Shown here: positions 1-5,741 of the stretch, in pieces
Layout: each line of letters opens with the position of its first letter
Numbering within the stretch: position 1 is the stretch's first letter
DNA from: Pseudomonadales bacterium
GTDB taxonomy: Bacteria > Pseudomonadota > Gammaproteobacteria > Pseudomonadales > Azotimanducaceae
Assembly: GCA_007128525.1 (NCBI GenBank)
Contig: SKXG01000159.1
Span: forward strand, 1 to 5,741
Length of the DNA stretch: 5,741 nt
Reading direction: 5' to 3'
The notes under the pieces: generated by a model
Seen by the model: only the letters and a program-made list of their open reading frames with translations
What the model was told of the DNA's origin: nothing
Database searches by the model: none
Translations under genes and position numbers: made by a program

Positions 1-1394
1 GGCTCCGTCTCGGAGGTGCAACGGTCACAGATGCGTCTTACCAGACGTTGGGCGACCAGACCACGCAGGGACGAAGCGGCCAGGTAACCTTCGATACCGA
101 TGTCCAGCAAACGGGTCGCGCTGCTGATGGCATCATTGGTGTGCAGCGTCGAGAGAACCAGGTGCCCGGTCATGGCAGCGCGCAATGCGATCTCTGCCGT
201 TTCGCGGTCACGAATCTCGCCAACCATTAGAATGTCGGGGTCCTGACGCAGCGCAGATCGCAGTACTGCGGCAAAGCTCAGACCGATCTTGGGGATCACC
301 TGAACCTGATTGATGCGTTCCAGTTGATACTCAATCGGGTCTTCCACCGTAATGATTTTTTTCTCTGGCGTATTGAGCTCGCTCAAAGCGCCATAGAGTG
401 TCGTGGTCTTGCCGCTCCCCGTAGGGCCTGTTACCAGAACCAGACCGTTGGGCCGGGAAATCAGAAACCGCAGCCGCTCGAGTATCTTTTCTGGCATGCC
501 AATTCTGTCAAGCTGCGTAATGCCACCGGTCTGATCAAGCAGACGCATGACCACGGACTCGCCATACTGGGTGGGCATGGTGGACAGTCGCACATCGATG
601 TCACGACCTTTGATCTTCATCTCAAACCGGCCGTCCTGTGGCATCCGTTTCTCAGAGATGTCCAGCCCCGCCACCAGCTTCAGGCGTGATACCAGCGTTG
701 AAGCAATCCGCCGCTCCTTGATGGTGTGCTCTTGCAATACCCCATCAACACGCTGCCGGATGCGCAATACCTGTTCACCAGGTTCGATGTGAACATCCGA
801 TGCCCGCACCTGAATGGCGTCTTCCATAATGGATTGCAGCAACCTGGCAACCGGAGAGCTGGCCTCGTCTTCGTCGACAGTCGTGCCGCCCAGCGAAAAG
901 GTATCCGGATTCAGCTCACCTTCCAGCTCTTCAGCAAAGATGGTGATGTCGTCGGTACGTCGGTAAGCGAGGTCCAGTGCTGCCAACAGCTCAGATTCAC
1001 GCACTACCGCCAGCGCAACATCACGACCTACCTGCCTGACGATCTCGTCGTAGGCAAAGATGTCCATGGGGTCGGCCATCCCCACCAGCAGCTGCCCATC
1101 GGTTTCCTCCAGCACAATCGCGCGATAGCGCCGGGCATAGGTCTCCGGCAGCCAGGCCATGACATCCGGATCCGGCGTGAACTGACGCAGATCGACGAAG
1201 GGCAGCTCAAACTGCTCAGACAGAAACTGCAGGAATCTGTCTTCCTCGACAAAGCCCTTGTCCACCAGAATACGACCAAGCTTATGGCCCGTCTCTTTCT
1301 GGGCAGCGAGCGCCTGCTGCAACTGCTCTTCACTGATCTCACCCTTGGAGACCAGCAAATCGCCAATGCGTACCTTGTTCTTTTTCGGTATCAC
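1..1394 (-). CDS. mshE: MSHA pilus extension ATPase MshE (GspE/PilB family), 3' end missing
   Basis: This is the cytoplasmic hexameric ATPase that drives MSHA pilin polymerisation. The frame is open for 464 codons from a GTG at 1392-1394 and runs off the window; MshE proteins are about 575 residues, so roughly the last 110 are missing. Residues 9-32 and 38-61 are two copies of the 24-residue MshEN c-di-GMP-binding motif with a 5-residue spacer (R9, G11, G18, Q32; K38, L39, G40, G47, Q61). The core follows: SDVHIEP at 199-205, Walker [10 protein letters not shown] at 323-331, Asp box TVEDPIEY at 349-356, Walker [10 protein letters not shown] at 388-396 with catalytic Glu393, and His box [13 protein letters not shown] at 409-421. 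C456 and C459 (CDRC), near the window edge, begin the zinc-binding region. The GTG start overlaps the mshL stop in GTGA and places the first motif at residue 9, as in other MshE proteins. Known family role: extension motor activated by c-di-GMP. The tandem motifs favour MshE over plain GspE or PilB. Confidence 0.95.
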   Translation of the reverse strand, partial: MIPKKNKVRIGDLLVSKGEISEEQLQQALAAQKETGHKLGRILVDKGFVEEDRFLQFLSEQFELPFVDLRQFTPDPDVMAWLPETYARRYRAIVLEETDGQLLVGMADPMDIFAYDEIVRQVGRDVALAVVRESELLAALDLAYRRTDDITIFAEELEGELNPDTFSLGGTTVDEDEASSPVARLLQSIMEDAIQVRASDVHIEPGEQVLRIRQRVDGVLQEHTIKERRIASTLVSRLKLVAGLDISEKRMPQDGRFEMKIKGRDIDVRLSTMPTQYGESVVMRLLDQTGGITQLDRIGMPEKILERLRFLISRPNGLVLVTGPTGSGKTTTLYGALSELNTPEKKIITVEDPIEYQLERINQVQVIPKIGLSFAAVLRSALRQDPDILMVGEIRDRETAEIALRAAMTGHLVLSTLHTNDAISSATRLLDIGIEGYLAASSLRGLVAQRLVRRICDRCTSETE

Positions 1395-3079
1395 CGCTGC
1401 AACCCTGACCCCAGTCGTTCAATCTGCCGCAAACTTTGTTCCAGCGCCGCATTCTGGGCATCATCGTCAACCACAATCGGACGCAGCAGAATCACCAGCT
1501 CACTCTTGGTGCTGCGCTGCTGTTTCTGCCGGAAGGCGTAGCCCGCAAATGGCAGCCTGCCAAGCAGCGGTATCGCGGAATCGCTGTCGCTGGCCCGGTC
1601 CTGCATCAGGCCGCCAATGACAATGATTTGACCGCTGCGCGCCCGTACGATGCTGTCGGATTCCCGGATGGTACTGGCCGCCAGCGGCACTTCCTGACCA
1701 CCGATGTTCTTTAGCTGTTCTGTCACCTGGGAAACGGTCGGGTGCACGTGCAGCGTGACATAACCCTGCTCACTGATCTGCGGCGTAACGTCCAACGCGA
1801 TACCCGAGAAAAAGGGTGTCAGTTGCGGCGATTCACTGACGTTGATGGCGCTGCCAGCAGTAACGGTCGACGTTGCCAGGTCTGTGACAAAGAACTCGTC
1901 CTGGCCGACCTTAATCACCGCCTTCTGATTGTTGACGGTGGAAATCCGGGGACTCGACAGCACCTGTACCGCCCCCTGCGTCTCCAGCAGCCGTAGCACA
2001 CCTTCGAAGTCCCCAAAAGAGGCATTCAGTGTGAACGCGCTCCCCAGTGGATTGAACATCTGGCTGGCACCGCCAAACAGAAACTCACCCGCCACCCGGT
2101 GACGGCTACCTTCCGTGGTCACCACATTACCAAGCTCATCAATGAAGCTCGTGGGATGAAAGGTACCGCCGGAGTTGCGACCAAAGGTGTGCCAGTCAAT
2201 GCCGGCCTCAAAGCCCTTATCCAGCGTCAGTTCGATGATCTTGGCTTCCAGAATCACCTGACGCTGCAGACTGAGTTGCGCCCGACCTAGATACTCGCGT
2301 ACAGCGCGCAAACCTTCGGGCATGGCCCGCACCACCACCAAACCGGCCTGTGGCGTGACCACCACCTGCGCAGTCGGGCTGTCCGCTACCAGGGTCCGCA
2401 ATGTGGCTTCGAGTTCCCGCCAGAAATCAGCGTTACTCTCTGTGTTCACGCGCGTGCCCACCACCGAGTTCACTGCAGAACCACCACCCTGCACCTGAGC
2501 TTGGCCTCCATACGCGGCCTGTCCGCCAGCACCGCGATTCTGCACATCACTGACTTTGCCAGCACTGACCTGCACCTCGGAGCTGCCGCGGCGGCCCACG
2601 TTCAAGTAGTCAATCTGAAAAATTTCAGCGCGCATGGCATCCGGATAGACACGGAACAGATTGCCGTCTCGGATGTAGTCGTAGCCATAGACATCGCGCA
2701 TGATGTCCATGACCTGAACCACGGTGACATCGCGCAGTGTCAGTGAGATCGGACCATCGACGCCCGGGTGCACTACCATGTTGTATGGGGTGTCGCTGAC
2801 GAGGCTGCGGTAGAAGATCTGTGCATCCAGGCCATCGACATTGACGTCAAAACGTTCGCTTTCCTCTTGTGAGGCCAGTTGTTCCGTGCGTAGCCGCTGC
2901 TGCATCAGTTCCGCTTCCAGGGCCTGCTGCCGCTCCAGCAAGGCCTGGTTCTGAGCAATGCCTTCCCGTAGCGCTTCCTGCGACTGACTGAGGCTCTCAG
3001 TATCCTTGGCCGGCATTGTGCTGCAGGCCGTCAGTGCCAACAGCACCCAGGGCGTCAGTACTCTGAACAGGGTGTTCAT
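1391..3079 (-). CDS. mshL: MSHA outer-membrane secretin lipoprotein MshL
   Basis: This is the secretin of the MSHA pilus, forming the outer-membrane gated channel through which the pilus passes; it has 562 residues. The signal peptide (R6, hydrophobic 7-18) ends in a lipobox LTAC with C19, followed by Ser, which fits outer-membrane sorting. Residues 30-75 are Gln/Glu/Leu-rich and probably coiled coil. The STN/N0-like domain follows (about 77-147), then the MshL-typical segment [17 protein letters not shown] at 153-169, a Gly/Gln-rich linker (about 181-203) and an N-domain (about 215-270). The C-terminal secretin domain (about 275-537) carries [17 protein letters not shown] at 371-387 and the signature [15 protein letters not shown] at 481-495. 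A charged tail follows. The ATG overlaps the mshK stop by 4 bases and has an AAGGAG upstream. The RRG..EV segment and the neighbours favour MshL over PilQ or GspD. Confidence 0.96.
   Translation of the reverse strand: MNTLFRVLTPWVLLALTACSTMPAKDTESLSQSQEALREGIAQNQALLERQQALEAELMQQRLRTEQLASQEESERFDVNVDGLDAQIFYRSLVSDTPYNMVVHPGVDGPISLTLRDVTVVQVMDIMRDVYGYDYIRDGNLFRVYPDAMRAEIFQIDYLNVGRRGSSEVQVSAGKVSDVQNRGAGGQAAYGGQAQVQGGGSAVNSVVGTRVNTESNADFWRELEATLRTLVADSPTAQVVVTPQAGLVVVRAMPEGLRAVREYLGRAQLSLQRQVILEAKIIELTLDKGFEAGIDWHTFGRNSGGTFHPTSFIDELGNVVTTEGSRHRVAGEFLFGGASQMFNPLGSAFTLNASFGDFEGVLRLLETQGAVQVLSSPRISTVNNQKAVIKVGQDEFFVTDLATSTVTAGSAINVSESPQLTPFFSGIALDVTPQISEQGYVTLHVHPTVSQVTEQLKNIGGQEVPLAASTIRESDSIVRARSGQIIVIGGLMQDRASDSDSAIPLLGRLPFAGYAFRQKQQRSTKSELVILLRPIVVDDDAQNAALEQSLRQIERLGSGLQR
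1403..1406 (-). promoter_or_regulatory. Weak ribosome binding site for mshE
   Basis: AGGG lies 8 bases upstream of the GTG start of mshE, inside the last codons of mshL. It is short and the start is a GTG, so mshE translation probably depends on ribosomes finishing mshL at the GTGA overlap (inference). Confidence 0.5.
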
Positions 3080-3432
3080 GGCTTGCTTTGCTCCTTAACC
3101 GTCCTGGTTGCCGGCAGCTGTAGCTGCAACTGTCGACCTGTGTTGAGTTCCACCACATCCACTGTGTCGGCACCAATTGCCAACACCCGAACCCGGTCGC
3201 TGCTCTGCCCTTCCTGCAGCAACACCGCATCGATCACCGCCACCCGGCGCTGGCCGGAAACCAGTAGCGCCTGAAGCTGCGGTGCGCTTGTGCTGTTCAA
3301 CTGTGCCGGTTGAACCTGCGCCGGTGGCGCTGTGGGATCCGGCATCCCGGCACTGGTCTGACCGCCACCCAACAACAAGACTGCGACCAGGCCGAGCTGC
3401 AGGCAGGCAATGCTGTAGTTGGGGCTGCTCAT
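3076..3432 (-). CDS. mshK: MSHA biogenesis protein MshK (small exported protein)
   Basis: This is a 118-residue exported protein in the mshK position, between the PilO-like gene and the secretin. Residues 8-28 form a hydrophobic, Gly-rich segment with a plausible signal peptidase site after TSA (about residue 28). It is followed by a Pro-rich stretch ([10 protein letters not shown]) and a small beta-rich domain (about 51-107) with the pattern [20 protein letters not shown]...[13 protein letters not shown]. That layout, DPT-P linker followed by a compact beta domain, matches MshK and the PilP/GspC-like connector proteins; the connector role itself is inferred from that resemblance. I chose the ATG at 3430-3432 because GGGAG lies 7 bases upstream and mshJ ends 2 bases before it. 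The frame is open for 34 more codons to an ATG at 3534, but that start would overlap mshJ by about 100 bases and put a polar, Gly/Ser-rich stretch ahead of the signal. Oddity: there is no Lys or Arg before the hydrophobic core. Sequence similarity is weak in this family, so much of the call rests on context. Confidence 0.85.
   Translation of the reverse strand: MSSPNYSIACLQLGLVAVLLLGGGQTSAGMPDPTAPPAQVQPAQLNSTSAPQLQALLVSGQRRVAVIDAVLLQEGQSSDRVRVLAIGADTVDVVELNTGRQLQLQLPATRTVKEQSKP
3091..3096 (-). promoter_or_regulatory. Ribosome binding site for mshL
   Basis: AAGGAG, a near-perfect Shine-Dalgarno, lies 11 bases upstream of the mshL ATG, inside the last codons of mshK. The spacing is slightly long, but the match is the best in the window. 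It fits high translation of the secretin, which is needed in many copies per channel (inference). Confidence 0.7.
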
Positions 3433-3434
3433 GC

Positions 3435-4082
3435 TCAGACTCCCAACCAACGTGGATGACGACTCAGGGTTTCGACCTTGAGTGTCATGCTGGCCTTGGG
3501 GTGCGCCTCCACCTTGTAACTGAGACGCTGCCACATAAGCCGCCAGGGGCTCTCTTCAAGCGCTTCGAGATAACCCAGCAAGTCGAAATACGCGCCGCTG
3601 AGCTCTATCTCCAATGCATGGCGGTACAGCCCTTCGGCGGCTTCGCTGTCATCCGTCAACAAAGGCTGCACCGGCAGGTTGCGTAGCTGCTTTAGCTTGA
3701 CGCCGGCATGGCTGCGCAACAGGTCTTCCAACACCAGCGCCATCTCGTTGGGATTGACAAAGCCCAGTAGCAGTTCGTCCAGGTTTGCACTCACTGCATC
3801 CAGCTGGCGTTGCAGGGCCTTGCGTTCCCCCTGCAACCTGGCCAGGGCTGTTTCACCAGAATCGCTTTGCATCTGCGTGACCAGCGCCCGGGCACCCTGC
3901 ACGCGCTGCGCCAGCTGCTGCACCTGCATCTGTTGGCTGGCATATTCAGCTGACTGTATGGGCCACAAGGTCCAGAACCAGGCACTCCAGACCAGAGCCA
4001 GCACCACGGCCGTCAGCAACGCCCGTTCCCGCAGGTTGCGGGCATCGTAAAGTGCCAGCAGTTGCCGCAGATGTGCGCTCAT
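3435..4082 (-). CDS. mshJ: MSHA biogenesis protein MshJ (PilO-like inner-membrane protein)
   Basis: This is a 215-residue bitopic inner-membrane protein with PilO architecture. It has a short basic cytoplasmic N-terminus (residues 1-20), one Trp-rich membrane segment (about 21-40), a long Gln/Arg/Leu periplasmic coiled coil (about 45-108) and a C-terminal alpha/beta domain. The C-terminal block is characteristic of MshJ: LYRHALEIELSGAYFDLLGY at 152-171, followed by LEALEESPWRLMWQRLSYKV to residue 191 and a final RWLGV. PilO-like proteins pair with PilN through the coiled coil and ferredoxin-like domain, forming the inner-membrane alignment ring that links PilM to the secretin; this is family knowledge. 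The ATG overlaps the stop of the PilN-like gene in ATGA, with GAGGTG 5 bases upstream, so translation is probably coupled. Confidence 0.93.
   Translation of the reverse strand: MSAHLRQLLALYDARNLRERALLTAVVLALVWSAWFWTLWPIQSAEYASQQMQVQQLAQRVQGARALVTQMQSDSGETALARLQGERKALQRQLDAVSANLDELLLGFVNPNEMALVLEDLLRSHAGVKLKQLRNLPVQPLLTDDSEAAEGLYRHALEIELSGAYFDLLGYLEALEESPWRLMWQRLSYKVEAHPKASMTLKVETLSRHPRWLGV
3440..3444 (-). promoter_or_regulatory. Ribosome binding site deciding the mshK start
   Basis: GGGAG lies 7 bases upstream of the ATG at 3430-3432, within the last codons of mshJ. It supports that ATG over the longer open frame starting at 3534. Confidence 0.7.
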
Positions 4083-4753
4083 CGCACCACCTCGCTGGCA
4101 AGCGGTCTCGGTTGCAGAGCAGGCTGTCGGACGGGGCCCCAGATCCGGAACTCGTGCAAGTCAGCGCCCATGTTCTCATTGGCTGCCCGCAGCTCCATGC
4201 CGGAAAAATGCTGGCCTGCGAAGCTCTCCGCGAGTGCCAGGCGTCGCAGGAACGCCGGCACCAGATCCGGCTGCTGGGTCAACCCTTCCAGTTGCACAGC
4301 AGTGACGTCTTCCGAGTTCGGTTGCATTGCCGGTTGCATCCTTCGTGAGAGCTGGATTCGGGTCAGCCACAGGCCGGGTTGATGTGCCTGGGCCAGCTCG
4401 CGCATCTGCGCGGCATAACCTGCCGCGGCCTGGCCAGTGCTGACACGCGCGCTGTGCAGCAATCGACGCTGGTCGTTGAGTTGGGCACGCATGCCTGCAA
4501 CATCAGCCGTCAATGCTGTAATGCGCTCATCTTCCGTGGCGTTGGTGAGCGCCTCACTGGTGGCAAGCACCTCGGCCAGTTCGGACTCAAGCACCGCAAT
4601 GGCATTCGCCTGGCGTTGGCTCAGCCAGAACTGGACCGCTGAAACCAGCAACAGCAGGGTTACGAGGGCGCCGGTCGCCAGCAGCAAGTGCGGACTATGC
4701 AGCGGTTGCACGGGTGGCCGGGGCGCTTTGATCAGCAGGTTGACCTGTTGCAT
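4079..4753 (-). CDS. mshI2: PilN-like MSHA biogenesis protein (MshI2)
   Basis: This is a 224-residue bitopic inner-membrane protein of the PilN type, placed between the PilM-like and PilO-like genes as PilN is in pilMNOPQ. The N-terminus MQQVNLLIKAP carries the (I/V)NLL motif that in PilN binds the groove of PilM; here the partner would be MshI (inference). A membrane segment (about 23-43) follows, then a periplasmic coiled coil (about 47-100). A ferredoxin-like domain includes LWLTRIQLS (128-136), VQLEGLTQQPDLVPAFLRRL (153-172) and LHEFRIWG (199-206). The tail is Pro-rich and ends in SEVVR. Its ATG shares one base with the mshI stop (TGATG), and AGGGAG lies 6 bases upstream. The name MshI2 follows the Pseudoalteromonas usage for the second gene of the cluster; other annotations may call it simply a PilN-domain protein. 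Confidence 0.88.
   Translation of the reverse strand: MQQVNLLIKAPRPPVQPLHSPHLLLATGALVTLLLLVSAVQFWLSQRQANAIAVLESELAEVLATSEALTNATEDERITALTADVAGMRAQLNDQRRLLHSARVSTGQAAAGYAAQMRELAQAHQPGLWLTRIQLSRRMQPAMQPNSEDVTAVQLEGLTQQPDLVPAFLRRLALAESFAGQHFSGMELRAANENMGADLHEFRIWGPVRQPALQPRPLASEVVR
4088..4093 (-). promoter_or_regulatory. Ribosome binding site for mshJ
   Basis: GAGGTG lies 5 bases before the mshJ ATG, inside the last codons of the PilN-like gene. It supports the annotated start and the coupled ATGA junction. Confidence 0.6.
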
Positions 4754-5741
4754 CAGTGGCTCCCTGCCGCTTGTGCTGGCGCGGCGTCAGTGGCGTCATC
4801 CAGCAGGCGCGGCAGGATGCGCCGCAGCAGGCCACCCAGTGCCGGGCCGGCAAAGGACAATGCAGCATCCTGAGCCGCGTCCAGAGTGTCGGCGTGCAGC
4901 ACTTGCAGGTCAGTGTCGAGCAACGCCAGTTCCAGTTCGGTTACCAGCAAGCTGTTCAGCGTGCGCACCGGTAATGGCAACATGGCGCTCAGATGCTCTA
5001 TCACCGGTGTCTGCAACAGGCTGGCATTACTCACCAACACACCCTTAGCTGGCGGCTGGTTCAGGGCGCTCTCGTAGTAATCAATGGAACGCTGAACCTG
5101 AAGCAACAGCGAGTCTGAGACACGAGCCCAGCTGCTTTCATCCAGCACTGACGGTAAATCGGCGATGCGCCGTGCCAGGAACAACGCGTCACCACGAGAG
5201 ATGGTCAACAGCCCGCCGCCCTTGCCCATACGCAGCAAGGCAATGCCCTGATCGGCACTTGGATAACACAGGTATGCGAGGTTGCGCAGCGCCAGCTCAG
5301 CAATGTCCACCGTGTCCAGTTTCAGGCCTGCACCTTCGACCAGACGCACCAGTTGCTGCAGGCGCTCATTCGGCAAGGCCGCCACAAAGACCACCGCCTG
5401 ACGCCCCCGTTGTGCCGCAGGCGGCATGGCGAACACATCCAGCACGGCATCTTCGGCCGGGAAGTCCAGCAAGTCCTGGATACGCCAGCGCACAGCGTCC
5501 CGCAGCTCCGCGGGATCAACCCCGGGATCGTCCACCAGCTGCAGGCTGTAGTATTCCGGCGCCAGTACCAGATTGCAGGCTGCACCCTGCAACCGCATGG
5601 CCGACACCATGGCGGCCAGCGCCACAGCCGGATCTTCACCCTTGGCCAGTGACTTTTCCTGCACACAGACCTGGGGCGCCCCGTTCCAACGGGCGCCTGC
5701 GGGGCAGCTCGCCACGGCCATACCGCCCGAAGTCAGATACA
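4753..5741 (-). CDS. mshI: MSHA biogenesis protein MshI (PilM-like), 5' end missing
   Basis: This is a cytoplasmic actin-like PilM homologue that would anchor the MSHA inner-membrane platform by holding the N-terminus of the PilN-like partner. An internal ATG at 5719-5721 would give 322 residues, but the frame stays open upstream to the window edge. The added residues YLTSGG before MAVAS resemble the start of the MshI fold (LSPDGIAVA), so the true start is probably outside. Numbered from that ATG, the MshI signature is ELRDAVRWRIQDLLDFPAED at 72-91 followed by AVLDVF, then VDIAELALRNL (138-148) and QVQRSIDYYESALNQPPA (208-225). Basic and hydrophobic residues (LGGLLRRILPRL) lie near the end, followed by an Ala/Asp tail. 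The gene shares one base with mshI2. The identification is strong; only the start is unresolved. Confidence 0.93.
   Translation of the reverse strand, partial: YLTSGGMAVASCPAGARWNGAPQVCVQEKSLAKGEDPAVALAAMVSAMRLQGAACNLVLAPEYYSLQLVDDPGVDPAELRDAVRWRIQDLLDFPAEDAVLDVFAMPPAAQRGRQAVVFVAALPNERLQQLVRLVEGAGLKLDTVDIAELALRNLAYLCYPSADQGIALLRMGKGGGLLTISRGDALFLARRIADLPSVLDESSWARVSDSLLLQVQRSIDYYESALNQPPAKGVLVSNASLLQTPVIEHLSAMLPLPVRTLNSLLVTELELALLDTDLQVLHADTLDAAQDAALSFAGPALGGLLRRILPRLLDDATDAAPAQAAGSH
4760..4765 (-). promoter_or_regulatory. Ribosome binding site for mshI2
   Basis: AGGGAG lies 6 bases before the mshI2 ATG, within the last codons of mshI. It supports the start that places VNLL at residues 4-7. 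Confidence 0.65.

Noticed and set aside
1..1394. Reading the ATPase as GspE (type II secretion) or PilB (type IVa pilus).
   Set aside because: Two MshEN motifs at the N-terminus and the mshI-I2-J-K-L neighbours point to MshE. A type II secretion operon would have gspD and gspF around it, and PilB is normally beside pilC and pilD.
726..1541. A 271-codon open frame on the plus strand across the mshE-mshL junction.
   Set aside because: It lies antisense to two strongly supported conserved genes, has no recognisable domain, and its composition (His, Gln, Arg and Leu rich) is what the complement of GC-rich coding DNA produces.
3433..3534. A longer MshK starting at the ATG at 3534.
   Set aside because: It would overlap mshJ by about 100 bases and add a polar stretch before the signal peptide; the ATG at 3432 has a well-placed GGGAG.
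3177..3686. A 169-codon open frame on the plus strand opposite mshK and mshJ.
   Set aside because: It is antisense to conserved genes and its translation is Pro/Arg/Ala-rich without any domain, typical of a shadow frame.
4437..5048. A 203-codon open frame on the plus strand opposite mshI2 and mshI.
   Set aside because: It is rich in Ala, Ser and Arg, has no family pattern, and covers an operon junction where the minus-strand genes are clearly real.
1..5741. A novel defence or mobile system.
   Set aside because: All the DNA is used by six collinear pilus genes; I see no repeats, integrase, transposase, toxin-like gene or unexplained gap.

Overview
The window is the inner part of an MSHA-type (mannose-sensitive haemagglutinin) type IV pilus biogenesis operon. 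It lies entirely on the minus strand, so transcription runs from position 5741 towards position 1. The family matches (MshI, MshJ, MshK, MshL and MshE, with a PilN-like MshI2) point to a gammaproteobacterium or a related proteobacterium. The base composition looks moderately GC-rich, about 55-60% by eye. I cannot name a genus from this sequence.

In order of transcription the layout is: mshI (PilM-like cytoplasmic protein, 5' end outside the window), a PilN-like gene (mshI2), mshJ (PilO-like), mshK (small exported PilP-like protein), mshL (lipoprotein secretin) and mshE (extension ATPase with an N-terminal c-di-GMP-binding region, 3' end outside the window). There is essentially no non-coding DNA. 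Successive genes overlap by 1 or 4 bases, except for a 2-base gap between mshJ and mshK. I see no promoter, terminator, RNA gene, insertion element or CRISPR array.

Together the products form the trans-envelope part of the pilus machine. MshI, MshI2 and MshJ would form the inner-membrane alignment platform. MshK would be the periplasmic connector to the outer-membrane secretin channel MshL. MshE would be the cytoplasmic motor that drives pilin polymerisation and is probably gated by c-di-GMP.

The main departure from the Vibrio/Pseudoalteromonas order (mshI-I2-J-K-L-M-N-E) is that mshL runs directly into mshE through a GTGA overlap. mshM (ExeA-like AAA ATPase) and mshN (TPR protein) are therefore missing from their usual place. 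Other points worth noting are a Gln-rich probable coiled coil just after the lipobox of MshL, a Gly/Gln-rich insert in MshL, and a weak-looking signal peptide in MshK. I found no undescribed system here; the window is a compact version of a known one.
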